A stretch of DNA of 14,529 nucleotides from UBA1163 sp049513055 (GTDB lineage: Bacteria; Desulfobacterota; BSN033; UBA1163). Position 1 is the stretch's first letter, and each line of letters opens with the position of its first letter. Position numbers and translations under genes: made by a program. This document shows positions 6,848-14,138 of the stretch, one piece after another. The stretch covers positions 1 to 14,529 of the forward strand of contig JBEKWN010000081.1 in the NCBI GenBank assembly GCA_049513055.1, written 5' to 3'. The notes beneath the pieces were generated by a model, which did no database searches, was not told the DNA's origin, and saw only the letters and a list, made by a program, of their open reading frames with translations.

Positions 6848-8425
6848 ATGCAAATAAAGAAAATTACTTGTATTGCACTGGATGGCGAATTTCCTGACTT
6901 CGCTTCTCGGTTAATCGCGCCGGACTACGGAATGCCACTCATCGCTACTATCCTCTCAGAATCGGGCTACGATGTGAAATTGTATATAGAGCACATAAAG
7001 TCTCCGGAATGGGACTGTATTTTGACCTCGGACCTGGTTTGCTTTTCGACATGGAACGCCAACGCAGACAAGACGTATAGCCTAGCCGACGAGATTCGAA
7101 GGAGGCTCGCAATCCCGATTATTATGGGTGGGGTCCATGCTACCTATTTTCCGGAATCGTGCCTACACCATTGCGATTATGTTGTGTTCGGCGAAGGCGA
7201 TGAAACCATTCTCGAACTCATCGAAGCCCTCGCACAGGGAGGGAAGGTGGAAGAAGTGGCCGGTATTGCCTATCGGGTGGGCAATGAAGTTCGCCGTACG
7301 GCTTCCCGCCCCGGACAGGCTAGGTTCGATACAATTCCGAAGTTTTCCCTCATCGAATGCTATCGTCGAATGAATCTCATTGACATCTTATCGGAAATAA
7401 AAAGACCGGTGCTGACGATACAATCTTCTCGGGGGTGCCCATTCAAATGCTCTTTTTGTATCGTCAACACCATGTTTCCTGGTGGCTACCGTACACGGGA
7501 TATTGAAATCGTGATTCGCGACCTGAGAGATAAGCGGCAGTACGGACGTAACCTCCTCTTTGTGGACAATGAATTTGCTGGCGATCGACGCTATACGAAG
7601 GAGCTCCTGAGACGGATAATCGAGGAGAACTTCGCCTTTAATATCAAAGTCTTTGCACGAGTAGATATTACAAAGGATGATGAAGTTCTTTCCCTGATGC
7701 GACAAGCTGGGATAACTTATGTTTTCCAGGGCTTTGAGTCCGTTCAACCTGAAACTCTGAGGGCGTACAACAAGCATCAGACACTTACCGAAATGATAGC
7801 CGCAATTCAGAAATTGCATTCTTTCGGAATCGGCATTTGGGGGTCATTTGTACTAGGAGCTGATACCGACACTCCTGAGACGGTTAAGTCCACCGTAGAT
7901 TTCGCTATAGATCAGAAAATCTCGACTGCTTACTTCTGGCCAATCTGGGGACACTTCCCTGAGCAAAGAAACGGCTACAAAACGCTTGTTCCATGGTACC
8001 GAGGAATATTTCATGGATGGCGTTACTGCAATGGACACTTCGTAACACATTTCCCCTTGAACATGCCTCCATCGAAGCTTCAGACAGAAATCATTGATGC
8101 TTACCATGCGATTTACTCTCCGAAACAAGTTCTTCAAGCGCTAAAGGACCGAAGATTGAATGATATGATATCAAGAATTTGGCTCAGATACCAATGGGAA
8201 AGCATTGAGAAGGAGGTTCGGCGCTATGTCTCCTTCCTACAGGAACTCGAAGATGGGCTCTATGATTCCGATGGGTATTTGTGTGAAGACCTCCTGGTTG
8301 AACGTGTTAGGAAAAACCCAAGATGGACATTTCAGGCAGGTAAACAAACAAGCGAAGCACTCGAGCTATCACCCCTTGAACTCCCTATCCCTGGAAAACG
8401 GAATACCACATCCCTCCCTGCATAG
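6848..8425 (+). CDS. Cobalamin-binding-domain radical SAM protein, substrate unknown
   Basis: This 525-residue enzyme belongs to the B12-binding radical SAM class, whose members use a [4Fe-4S] cluster and S-adenosylmethionine, often with cobalamin, for methylations or ring rearrangements. Residues 1-150 look like the Rossmann-type B12 domain (YGMPLIATILSESGYDV, MGGVHATYFPE, FGEGDETILELIEAL). The radical SAM core (about 188-400) has Cys197, Cys201 and Cys204 in RGCPFKCSFC, followed by FVDNEF and a GFES motif. The tail (about 400-525) is Trp/Tyr-rich, not recognised, and ends with a proline-rich stretch. ATG 6848 has GCGAGG (6835-6840) seven bases upstream. It stands alone: 341 bases after the cyclase gene and 340 before the next, with no pathway partner. 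The reaction cannot be named; methyltransferase or BchE-like chemistry are both possible. Confidence 0.85.
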   Translation: MQIKKITCIALDGEFPDFASRLIAPDYGMPLIATILSESGYDVKLYIEHIKSPEWDCILTSDLVCFSTWNANADKTYSLADEIRRRLAIPIIMGGVHATYFPESCLHHCDYVVFGEGDETILELIEALAQGGKVEEVAGIAYRVGNEVRRTASRPGQARFDTIPKFSLIECYRRMNLIDILSEIKRPVLTIQSSRGCPFKCSFCIVNTMFPGGYRTRDIEIVIRDLRDKRQYGRNLLFVDNEFAGDRRYTKELLRRIIEENFAFNIKVFARVDITKDDEVLSLMRQAGITYVFQGFESVQPETLRAYNKHQTLTEMIAAIQKLHSFGIGIWGSFVLGADTDTPETVKSTVDFAIDQKISTAYFWPIWGHFPEQRNGYKTLVPWYRGIFHGWRYCNGHFVTHFPLNMPPSKLQTEIIDAYHAIYSPKQVLQALKDRRLNDMISRIWLRYQWESIEKEVRRYVSFLQELEDGLYDSDGYLCEDLLVERVRKNPRWTFQAGKQTSEALELSPLELPIPGKRNTTSLPA

Positions 8426-8590
8426 GACAGCTAAGACGTGTAGAATATGAGGACGATTGTAGCTCTCAATAAATAGGTGAAAAATAGAATTATGAAAAAG
8501 GTGCTTTTATATAGGCTAACATCAGCGGGAGGGTTGAGCGACTCGCTGCATGGCGTTGGGCAATCATTTCGCGTCTTCATCTTGTCCTCT

Positions 8591-8611
8591 GCCAAGGGCT
8601 GATCCCTTGGC
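8591..8611. other. Perfect 8-bp hairpin downstream of the radical SAM gene
   Basis: GCCAAGGG (8591-8598) and CCCTTGGC (8604-8611) pair perfectly around a CTGAT loop. There is no T-run on either side, so a classical terminator is unlikely. It could be a structured RNA element, a processed 3' end, or part of a genome repeat. Confidence 0.45.
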
Positions 8612-8666
8612 TTGTATCTATCAAGTTCTTTGATGACCAAAACAATCTGATCGCTTCCTTTGAGGA

Positions 8667-8755
8667 ATTCTTGTTGACTTTTTCAGATAGAATTAGTAAG
8701 GTTTATTCGAGTCATCCTTTTAGAAAGCAACCTACCAACTCAACCTCAACCTTTT
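8667..8755 (+). repeat. Leader segment before the glycyl radical operon, similar to 3011-3098
   Basis: This is the second copy of the two-block leader: ATTCTTGTTGACTTTT at 8667-8682 is identical to the cyclase leader, and AACCTCAACCTTTT at 8742-8755 differs by one base. CAACCT occurs three times here (8728, 8741, 8747) and once in the cyclase leader (3084). Confidence 0.6.
8674..8702 (+). promoter_or_regulatory. Promoter candidate for the glycyl radical enzyme operon
   Basis: TTGACT (8674-8679) lies in the conserved leader block. TAAGGT (8697-8702) at 17 bases is a poor -10 (T, A and final T match), the same three positions as in the cyclase leader. A helper regulator may be needed. Confidence 0.35.
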
Positions 8756-8765
8756 GGAGTTAGAA

Positions 8766-8921
8766 ATGAAATGGGAGACCCGAAAGGTGCCTCAAGGGGA
8801 AAAGACCCTGAGAGCCCTGGATACTGCCGAAAAGGTCTTCCAAGAGGCAAAGGTGTATTACTGGCTGGGCAGGACACAGGCCGCCCTGAAAATGCTTCAG
8901 GGGATGAGGAGTCTACTATGA
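8766..8921 (+). CDS. 51-residue leader protein with a TPR-like tail, possibly a cyclase-gene remnant
   Basis: This small frame starts at ATG 8766, six bases after GGAG (8756-8759), and its TGA overlaps the ATG of the glycyl radical enzyme (ATGA, 8918-8921), a layout typical of translational coupling. The product is basic at the start (MKWETRKVPQGEKTL) and then forms an amphipathic helix pair, AEKVFQEAKVYYWLGRTQAAL, like the last TPR of cyclase/TPR proteins. Together with the cyclase-like leader upstream, this suggests the start and end of a paralogue joined by a large internal deletion. It may now serve only to carry ribosomes to the enzyme gene. Whether the peptide has a function is unknown; a chance frame is less likely given the good binding site. 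Confidence 0.5.
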   Translation: MKWETRKVPQGEKTLRALDTAEKVFQEAKVYYWLGRTQAALKMLQGMRSLL

Positions 8922-11467
8922 ACCCTCCACGCATAACACTAAAGGACATTTCGCGCGAAGACTTGCCCCGCGTAGCCGATCTCTGGGCTGCCTATTTCAG
9001 GGCCATGCCGGAGATATGCACCGAACGGCCGCGGCTCATTACCGAGTACAGTCTCGCTCACGACCTTTTCCGGAAAACACGCATTTCGATTCTCGATAAG
9101 GCAAGATTGTACCGGCATGTCCTCGAAAACCGTACTGCCATCGTACGCCATACCCATGGGCACGAAAAAGGGATGACCCTTTTTGAATTGAACGACCGCT
9201 CTCTTTTTGCGGGTTCTACCACCAGTAAGTTCAAAGGCGTGCTTCTCTATCCCGAGTTTGTCGCACTCACTCTGTGGCCGGAACTTTGGACTTTATCAAC
9301 AAGGGCGGCTAACCCTTATTACATTGCCGATCAGGACGTGAAAGGCCTCAATGAAAAGATTTTTCCTCCTTGGATGGAAAATACGATAATGGAACTTACC
9401 CGGAAGAGATGCTACCAGGATAACAGAGAGAAATATGGGCCCCAATACGCCCCTGAGATGAAGCTCTTGGAACGCATCGTATTCTTCCTCGCCAGTAAGC
9501 CCGCTTGTATCTCACATACCATACCGGATTTTTCGAAGGCCATCCATCTGGGCCTTCGCCATCTCATTAATGAAGCCAACGATAAAAAACGCCAAAATTC
9601 TAATGAATCGAAAAAAGAGTTCTACGAGGCCATCTCAGAGGTTCTTGAGGGAATTATCACCTACTCAAAAAGGTTATCGGCAAAGGCCAAGAAGATGGCG
9701 GATCGGGAGCGCGATGGCGATTTGAAACAGGAACTTCTCAGTCTGGCGGAGATCTACGCCTGGGTGCCTGAATCTCCAGCCAGGACTTTCAGGGAGGGAC
9801 TGACGACCCTTTGGATCTGCTGGACAGCCATCCTTCTTGAAAATGCGAATCTTGGTCTTAGCCTGGGCAGGCTCGACCAAGTTCTTTCCAAGCTTTACAG
9901 AGACGATATGGAGGCCAAGCGATTAACGATAGAGCAGGCCCTTGAGTTGATTTGCTGCCTGTGGCTTAAGATTGGAGACCACGTGCCAGCCGTTCCGGAA
10001 ACATCCGAACAGCTTTTTGGCGGATCTGGCTCCAACCAGGCCATCACGATTGGCGGGATCGATCAAGACGGTGAGGATGCCGTAAATGACCTGACCTATA
10101 TCATGCTGAGGGCTACAGAATTATTGATGTTACGGGACCCGAACCTCAATGCGAGGTATTATCCGGGCAAGAATTCAAAAGACTATTTGAGGAGGCTTTG
10201 TGAGGTCAATATCAGGACGGGAGCCACCCCAGCCATCCATAATGATCCTGCAGTCATTAAGGCCCTCAGGAAGAAAGATGAAACCATCACCATCGAACAG
10301 GCGAGGGATTACGGTATCATCGGCTGTGTCGAGCCGGGCAGCAGTGGCAGGTCCTACGGCCATCCTGGGGCAATCCTGTTTAATTTGACCTCTGTGCTTG
10401 AATTGACCCTTTACAACGGACGACACCGTCATACGGGGAGAGACTTGTTGATCAGCAAGGAGACAGGTGACCCTTCTACTTTCAAATCCTTCGATGATTT
10501 CAGAAAAGCATTTGAAGAACAGGCACGGTGGCTTGTCGATCAAGCGACAACGCTCAATAATCTCTTTGGGAAAGTACATCAGGATTTTTATCCCACCCCA
10601 ATTCTGTCGGCCTTTTTCGAAGGCCCCATGGATAGCGGCAAGGACCTCATTCAAGGCGGAGCCGTCCTCAACTCTTCCGGTGCAGCGATCATCGGGCTTG
10701 CGGATGTGGCGGATTCCATGAGTGCCATTGAGAAGCTCATCTATGATGAGAATTCGATTTCATTTCCTAAGCTTCTCGGAGCCCTCCAGGAGGACTTTAA
10801 AGGTTACGAAGCATTGCACAAGCGACTGATGAATCCGGATAAGACCCCCAAATACGGGAATGACGATCCCATGGCAGAGGCCAACGCTATCTGGATCATC
10901 GAGATGCTCGATCAACTGTTTTCTGAGAAGGAGAATTACCGCGGAGGGCGTTACCGGGTTGGTTACTGGACCATGACCAACCATGCAGGCTTTGGGAGGC
11001 TAACAAAGGCGCTACCGAGCGGGCGTAAAGCGGAGGAGAATTTTGCGAGCGGTATCACCCCGGTTTCCGGGGTTACGCCCTGTCTGCTGGAGACCTTAAA
11101 TTCTGTGGCAAAGCTGCCGGTTGAATGCCTTTCCAATGGTATTGCACTCAATATCAAATTCACTCCTGATGCGAGGATGCTCGAATACTTTGTTCCTTAC
11201 GTGGAGGGTTATTTCGATTCGGCTGCTGGGACAAGGGATGGCGGGATGGAGATCCAATTTAACATTAGAAACCACCAAGACTTTTTAGATGCGTTTGCCA
11301 ACCCGGACAAGAACCCGGGGCTTTTAGTTCGTGTCTCCGGTTACACTGCTTACTTCAAGGACTTGAACCCCCAAATGCAAATAGAGATCATCAATCGGAC
11401 GGAGTATTTGCTATCGACTGGAAAAGCGGTGGACTTTCCTCCTATTCCACTGCCCAAGAAAACTTAG
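8918..11467 (+). CDS. Glycyl radical enzyme (pyruvate formate-lyase-like superfamily), substrate unassigned
   Basis: This 849-residue oxygen-sensitive enzyme has both hallmarks of the family: the cysteine loop GCVEPGSSG with Cys470 and Glu472, and the C-terminal radical loop RVSGYTAYF with Gly808. GCVEP is shared by diol dehydratases, choline lyase and arylacetate decarboxylases, and argues against true pyruvate formate-lyase, which has paired cysteines. The N-terminal half has the usual ICTERPRLITEY, YPEF and GRLDQ landmarks. The segments LFAGSTTSKFKGVLLYPEF, SEQLFGGSGSNQAITIGGID and the GSSGRSYGHPG after the active cysteine did not match a reaction class I know with confidence. ATG 8918 is preferred over ATG 8771 because GAGGAG (8906-8911) lies six bases upstream and the 49 extra residues are Gly/Pro/Arg-rich, unlike the family. 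It is the first large gene of the operon. Confidence 0.92.
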   Translation: MNPPRITLKDISREDLPRVADLWAAYFRAMPEICTERPRLITEYSLAHDLFRKTRISILDKARLYRHVLENRTAIVRHTHGHEKGMTLFELNDRSLFAGSTTSKFKGVLLYPEFVALTLWPELWTLSTRAANPYYIADQDVKGLNEKIFPPWMENTIMELTRKRCYQDNREKYGPQYAPEMKLLERIVFFLASKPACISHTIPDFSKAIHLGLRHLINEANDKKRQNSNESKKEFYEAISEVLEGIITYSKRLSAKAKKMADRERDGDLKQELLSLAEIYAWVPESPARTFREGLTTLWICWTAILLENANLGLSLGRLDQVLSKLYRDDMEAKRLTIEQALELICCLWLKIGDHVPAVPETSEQLFGGSGSNQAITIGGIDQDGEDAVNDLTYIMLRATELLMLRDPNLNARYYPGKNSKDYLRRLCEVNIRTGATPAIHNDPAVIKALRKKDETITIEQARDYGIIGCVEPGSSGRSYGHPGAILFNLTSVLELTLYNGRHRHTGRDLLISKETGDPSTFKSFDDFRKAFEEQARWLVDQATTLNNLFGKVHQDFYPTPILSAFFEGPMDSGKDLIQGGAVLNSSGAAIIGLADVADSMSAIEKLIYDENSISFPKLLGALQEDFKGYEALHKRLMNPDKTPKYGNDDPMAEANAIWIIEMLDQLFSEKENYRGGRYRVGYWTMTNHAGFGRLTKALPSGRKAEENFASGITPVSGVTPCLLETLNSVAKLPVECLSNGIALNIKFTPDARMLEYFVPYVEGYFDSAAGTRDGGMEIQFNIRNHQDFLDAFANPDKNPGLLVRVSGYTAYFKDLNPQMQIEIINRTEYLLSTGKAVDFPPIPLPKKT

Positions 11468-11517
11468 AACTTGCATCGGTTCACTAAATAGATTTCAAAC
11501 GCAGGAGGGAATTAGAT

Positions 11518-12003
11518 ATGAGATCCAAGTTCAAGAGAACAATTTTAGGATCTATTTCTCATCTTCTGACTGACTCTATAGGAAACTTTCTAACACGTTT
11601 TTTCTCAAAAAGGTTAGAGAAGGAGTTGCTTGGGGAGTTGACGGACGAGTGCCTAGAACTTTTGCTGGAAGGAATGGAATTAGCCTTTTGTCTATCAAAG
11701 GGATACCGAAGAAATATAAAAGAGTTTAAAGGAGCTTACCTCCTGAAGACGGGCGATCATCTCGTAGTCACTTCGATTGTTTTCGACAGGGGCAAGATGA
11801 CCGTTTACGAGGATGCGATCGCGGATTGGGACATAAGGGTGACTATTAAAGATGTTCAGGCATTCTGGAAGTTCGTATTCTCCCGGGACCATGACATTCT
11901 CAATTTGGTCCTGGCAAACGAAATTGAGATTGACGGGAACCTCAACTATATTTACAAATTTGGTTTTTTGGCCAGGGACCTTGCCCACAGACTTGGGCTT
12001 TAG
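11518..12003 (+). CDS. SCP2-like (sterol carrier protein 2 fold) putative lipid-binding protein
   Basis: This 161-residue protein has an N-terminal amphipathic helical part (1-60) and a C-terminal part (about 62-160) resembling the SCP2 sterol-binding domain. Typical signs are the strand run YLLKTGDHLVVTSIVFDRGKMTVYED, then DIRVTIKDVQAFWKFVF, and IEIDGNLNYIYKFGFLARDL, matching the family's 'strand, helix, G-x-L' end. SCP2 folds hold hydrophobic ligands such as fatty acids, acyl-CoA or sterols. There is no signal peptide, so it should be cytoplasmic, perhaps at the membrane. AGGAGGG (11503-11509) lies eight bases before the ATG. It sits 50 bases after the glycyl radical enzyme and its stop touches the activase start. 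It may deliver or receive an apolar substrate, or be a small accessory subunit. The fold call is by eye. Confidence 0.65.
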   Translation: MRSKFKRTILGSISHLLTDSIGNFLTRFFSKRLEKELLGELTDECLELLLEGMELAFCLSKGYRRNIKEFKGAYLLKTGDHLVVTSIVFDRGKMTVYEDAIADWDIRVTIKDVQAFWKFVFSRDHDILNLVLANEIEIDGNLNYIYKFGFLARDLAHRLGL

Positions 12004-12009
12004 GTGTTC

Positions 12010-12945
12010 ATGGAAAGCCCTTTACCCCTCATCGTAGATGTCAAGAGGAACAGCCTGGAAGATGGTCCGGGTATCCGGAGTGTTGTATTCTTCAAGGGCT
12101 GCCCTCTCCGCTGCCTCTTCTGCCAGAATCCCGAGACCCAGGACCCGAACGTTGAAATCGTCTTTTCTGCCAGGGAATGCATCCGATGCGGGGAGTGTGC
12201 GATTGTTTGCCCTCAGGGGGCGATTGATCTTGGATTTTCAGGACGTATCCACAGGGAGAAGTGTCTCCGATGTGGAAGATGTGCCGGTATCTGCCCGGGC
12301 AAGGGTCTGAGACGAATAGGTTCCTACTACCCGGTTGAAGTTCTGACCGGTATCCTCTTACAGGACCTACCCTTTTACCGTCACTCAGGGGGTGGCGTAA
12401 CTCTTTCAGGTGGTGAGTGCACCATGCATCCTGATTACGTGGAATCCCTTCTCAAATCCCTAAGAGAAAAAGGAATTCATATCGCTCTGGAAACGTCAGG
12501 TTATTTTGAATACGAAACCTTCAAAGGGAAGATACTGCCATATATCGACCTCATTTACTACGATATCAAGATTGCAGATCCGGAAATCCATAGAATGTAT
12601 GTTGGAAAGACAAATCGGATCATCCTTGACAATTTGTTCCGTATCGCTCGGGAGAGGGGGATTAAAGTTTATCCCCGTGTACCCCTTATTCCAGGGATCA
12701 CAACAACTATGAAGAATCTAAAGGAGATTGTTGACATCTTGTGTGAGGCGGGAGTGGAGGCTGTCTCATTGCTCCCGTATAATCCCATGGGAATGGAGAT
12801 GTTTGCTAGCCTTGGAAGAGCAAAGCCTGCTCTTCCGGAATTGTTTATGAGACCCGATCAAGAAAGAGAGATCTATGCCATTTTTACAAAGATAATCGAG
12901 GAAAAGGAAAGGTTCGGTTCGATGGCTGAAAAATCTTTTCTCTAA
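12010..12945 (+). CDS. Glycyl radical enzyme activating enzyme (radical SAM, two extra [4Fe-4S] clusters)
   Basis: This 311-residue activase uses S-adenosylmethionine and a reduced [4Fe-4S] cluster to take a hydrogen atom from the glycine of its partner, almost surely Gly808 of the enzyme coded upstream. The radical SAM cysteines are Cys31, Cys35 and Cys38 in GCPLRCLFC, after DGPGIRSVVFFKG. An inserted bacterial ferredoxin domain carries two CX2CX2CX3C sets: Cys57/60/63/67 and Cys85/88/91/95. This insert is usual for activases of non-pyruvate-formate-lyase enzymes and absent from PflA. The SAM-binding stretch TLSGGEC (about residues 134-140) has Cys where Pro is more common. GTG 12004 and ATG 12010 are both possible; the ATG was chosen because AGGTG lies just upstream. 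The binding site is weak, and the SCP2-like gene stops at 12001-12003, so translation is probably coupled. Confidence 0.93.
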   Translation: MESPLPLIVDVKRNSLEDGPGIRSVVFFKGCPLRCLFCQNPETQDPNVEIVFSARECIRCGECAIVCPQGAIDLGFSGRIHREKCLRCGRCAGICPGKGLRRIGSYYPVEVLTGILLQDLPFYRHSGGGVTLSGGECTMHPDYVESLLKSLREKGIHIALETSGYFEYETFKGKILPYIDLIYYDIKIADPEIHRMYVGKTNRIILDNLFRIARERGIKVYPRVPLIPGITTTMKNLKEIVDILCEAGVEAVSLLPYNPMGMEMFASLGRAKPALPELFMRPDQEREIYAIFTKIIEEKERFGSMAEKSFL

Positions 12946-12979
12946 ATCGTTAGCAAGATTTTTCCCGTGAGGAGGAGAT

Positions 12980-14092
12980 ATGGACAAGTCGATTCCATCA
13001 GGCCGCCAAACACTTGTCTTTTTGGCTGGCGTGGGCAGAGGGGCTTCAGAAAAGGCCATGAAGTTGGCGGTTCGCGCCGCAGCCGAAGAAGCCACCGATT
13101 TCTCTTGGTTGTCCAAAGCCGATATTGTCTTTATCAAGCCGGCCCTTAACTCGGGCAACACCTATCCTGCTACAACGAGTCCCATCGCCATCGGAGCCAT
13201 GATCGAGCTCCTCAAGGAAAAGGGAGCTGGCCGGGTGATCGTGGGGGACATGTCGGGGATAGAACATATTAAACTTTCTCCGAGGGGATTTTCTGGTAGC
13301 TCCCGCCGTTTGATGGAGAGTTCCGGCATGGCGCGGGTCGTGCGGGCGGCTGGCGCGGAGATCCATTTCTTCGAAGAAGCTGGATGGAAGGCCTTTTATG
13401 AAGACGCTCCAGCAGAGGGCTCTTACTGGAAGCAGGGCCTGATGATGCCTAATATACTGAAGGAGGTTCAGCACATCATCCTTATGCCTCGCTGTGGTCG
13501 CCATGCGTTGGCAGGAAGCACACTGGGTTTGAAGGCTGCGGTGGGCTACTGGCGTACCGATACGCGCCTCGCATACCATCGGGACGCATCCACCTTCCAG
13601 GAGAAGACGGCAGAAGGCAACGCCGTGGAAACCTTGCTCAAGAAGCAGCGGTTCGTTCTCTCTGCAGCGGATAAGATACTCACCACCTATGGTCCAGATA
13701 AAGGTTATGTCGTTGAGCCGAAGAACGGACTCATTATTGCCTCAGAGTCGGTGGTCGCTCACGACATGGTCTCCCTGTCTTGGCTCTTGGAGAACAGGCA
13801 TAACGTCTCTCGATCTGAAAAAAATTGGTTAAAGGATCCTTATAGCAGCCAGTTCATCGTCAGTATGGCCAATCGCTTTTTAATCGTCAGAAAATTAGGT
13901 GGATGGGGACCTGCCTTCACCTCCGAAAAACTGACCAGAAACGATATTCATGCCATTTGGGATGATCGGGTTCTCAACCATGCCTACAAGGTCTTTGGTG
14001 GAATCCCTAAGGTTATCCTCGAAGCGGCCAACGATGGTGTCCCCGAAAATCTGAAGAAGCAGCTGAGCGAAATGACCACTCTCTCCACCTGA
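12980..14092 (+). CDS. DUF362 family protein without ferredoxin motif
   Basis: This 370-residue protein matches the DUF362 pattern: ADIVFIKPALNSGNTYPATTSP (48-69), a helix ending KGAGRVIVGDMSG (81-93), a middle MPRCGRHALAGSTLGLKAAVGYW (169-191), and the C-terminal SESVVAHDMVSLSWL region. Many DUF362 proteins carry a 4Fe-4S ferredoxin segment; here only one cysteine exists in the whole chain (Cys172), so no cluster can be held by such a motif. No signal peptide or membrane helix was seen. The biochemical role of the family is poorly known. AGGAGG (12970-12975) precedes ATG 12980, and the gene follows the activase by 34 bases, so it is probably the last gene of the glycyl radical operon. A role in handling the product or in a following step is a guess. 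Its stop is 14 bases from the beta-barrel fragment. Confidence 0.8.
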   Translation: MDKSIPSGRQTLVFLAGVGRGASEKAMKLAVRAAAEEATDFSWLSKADIVFIKPALNSGNTYPATTSPIAIGAMIELLKEKGAGRVIVGDMSGIEHIKLSPRGFSGSSRRLMESSGMARVVRAAGAEIHFFEEAGWKAFYEDAPAEGSYWKQGLMMPNILKEVQHIILMPRCGRHALAGSTLGLKAAVGYWRTDTRLAYHRDASTFQEKTAEGNAVETLLKKQRFVLSAADKILTTYGPDKGYVVEPKNGLIIASESVVAHDMVSLSWLLENRHNVSRSEKNWLKDPYSSQFIVSMANRFLIVRKLGGWGPAFTSEKLTRNDIHAIWDDRVLNHAYKVFGGIPKVILEAANDGVPENLKKQLSEMTTLST

Positions 14093-14138
14093 TGGCGACC
14101 CGTTTACAACTGAACTTAAGGTAAAAAATTTATGGGAT

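Larger units (their letters stand above)
8426..8765. other. Gap with a hairpin and a cyclase-like leader
   Basis: No convincing gene lies here. A + strand frame of 36 codons starts at ATG 8492 without a good ribosome binding site, and a minus-strand frame (8431-8640) of 69 codons was not recognised. The stretch near 8520-8610 is richer in G and C than its flanks and contains a perfect hairpin. From 8667 on it resembles the region before the cyclase gene. Confidence 0.4.

Noticed and set aside
8492..8602. + strand 36-codon frame starting MKKVLLYRL
   Set aside because: It has no Shine-Dalgarno sequence at proper spacing and no recognisable features; its end lies in the hairpin.
8431..8640. Minus-strand frame of 69 codons in the gap before the glycyl radical operon
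   Set aside because: No ribosome binding site or recognisable domain was seen. The sequence has a Cys/Pro-rich half and a hydrophobic tail but no family resemblance I can defend.
8728..8755. CAACCT repeats as a CRISPR-like or tandem repeat array
   Set aside because: Only three six-base copies with irregular spacing; no spacers and no cas genes.
8771..8917. 49-residue N-terminal extension of the glycyl radical enzyme from ATG 8771
   Set aside because: The extension is Gly/Pro/Arg-rich and unlike the family. ATG 8918 has a good GAGGAG site, and the same bases code for the 51-residue frame with its own GGAG.
9474..11463. Calling the glycyl radical enzyme pyruvate formate-lyase, benzylsuccinate or alkylsuccinate synthase
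   Set aside because: It lacks the adjacent cysteine pair of pyruvate formate-lyase, its activase has the two-cluster insert, and the small subunits typical of the succinate synthases are not in the operon.
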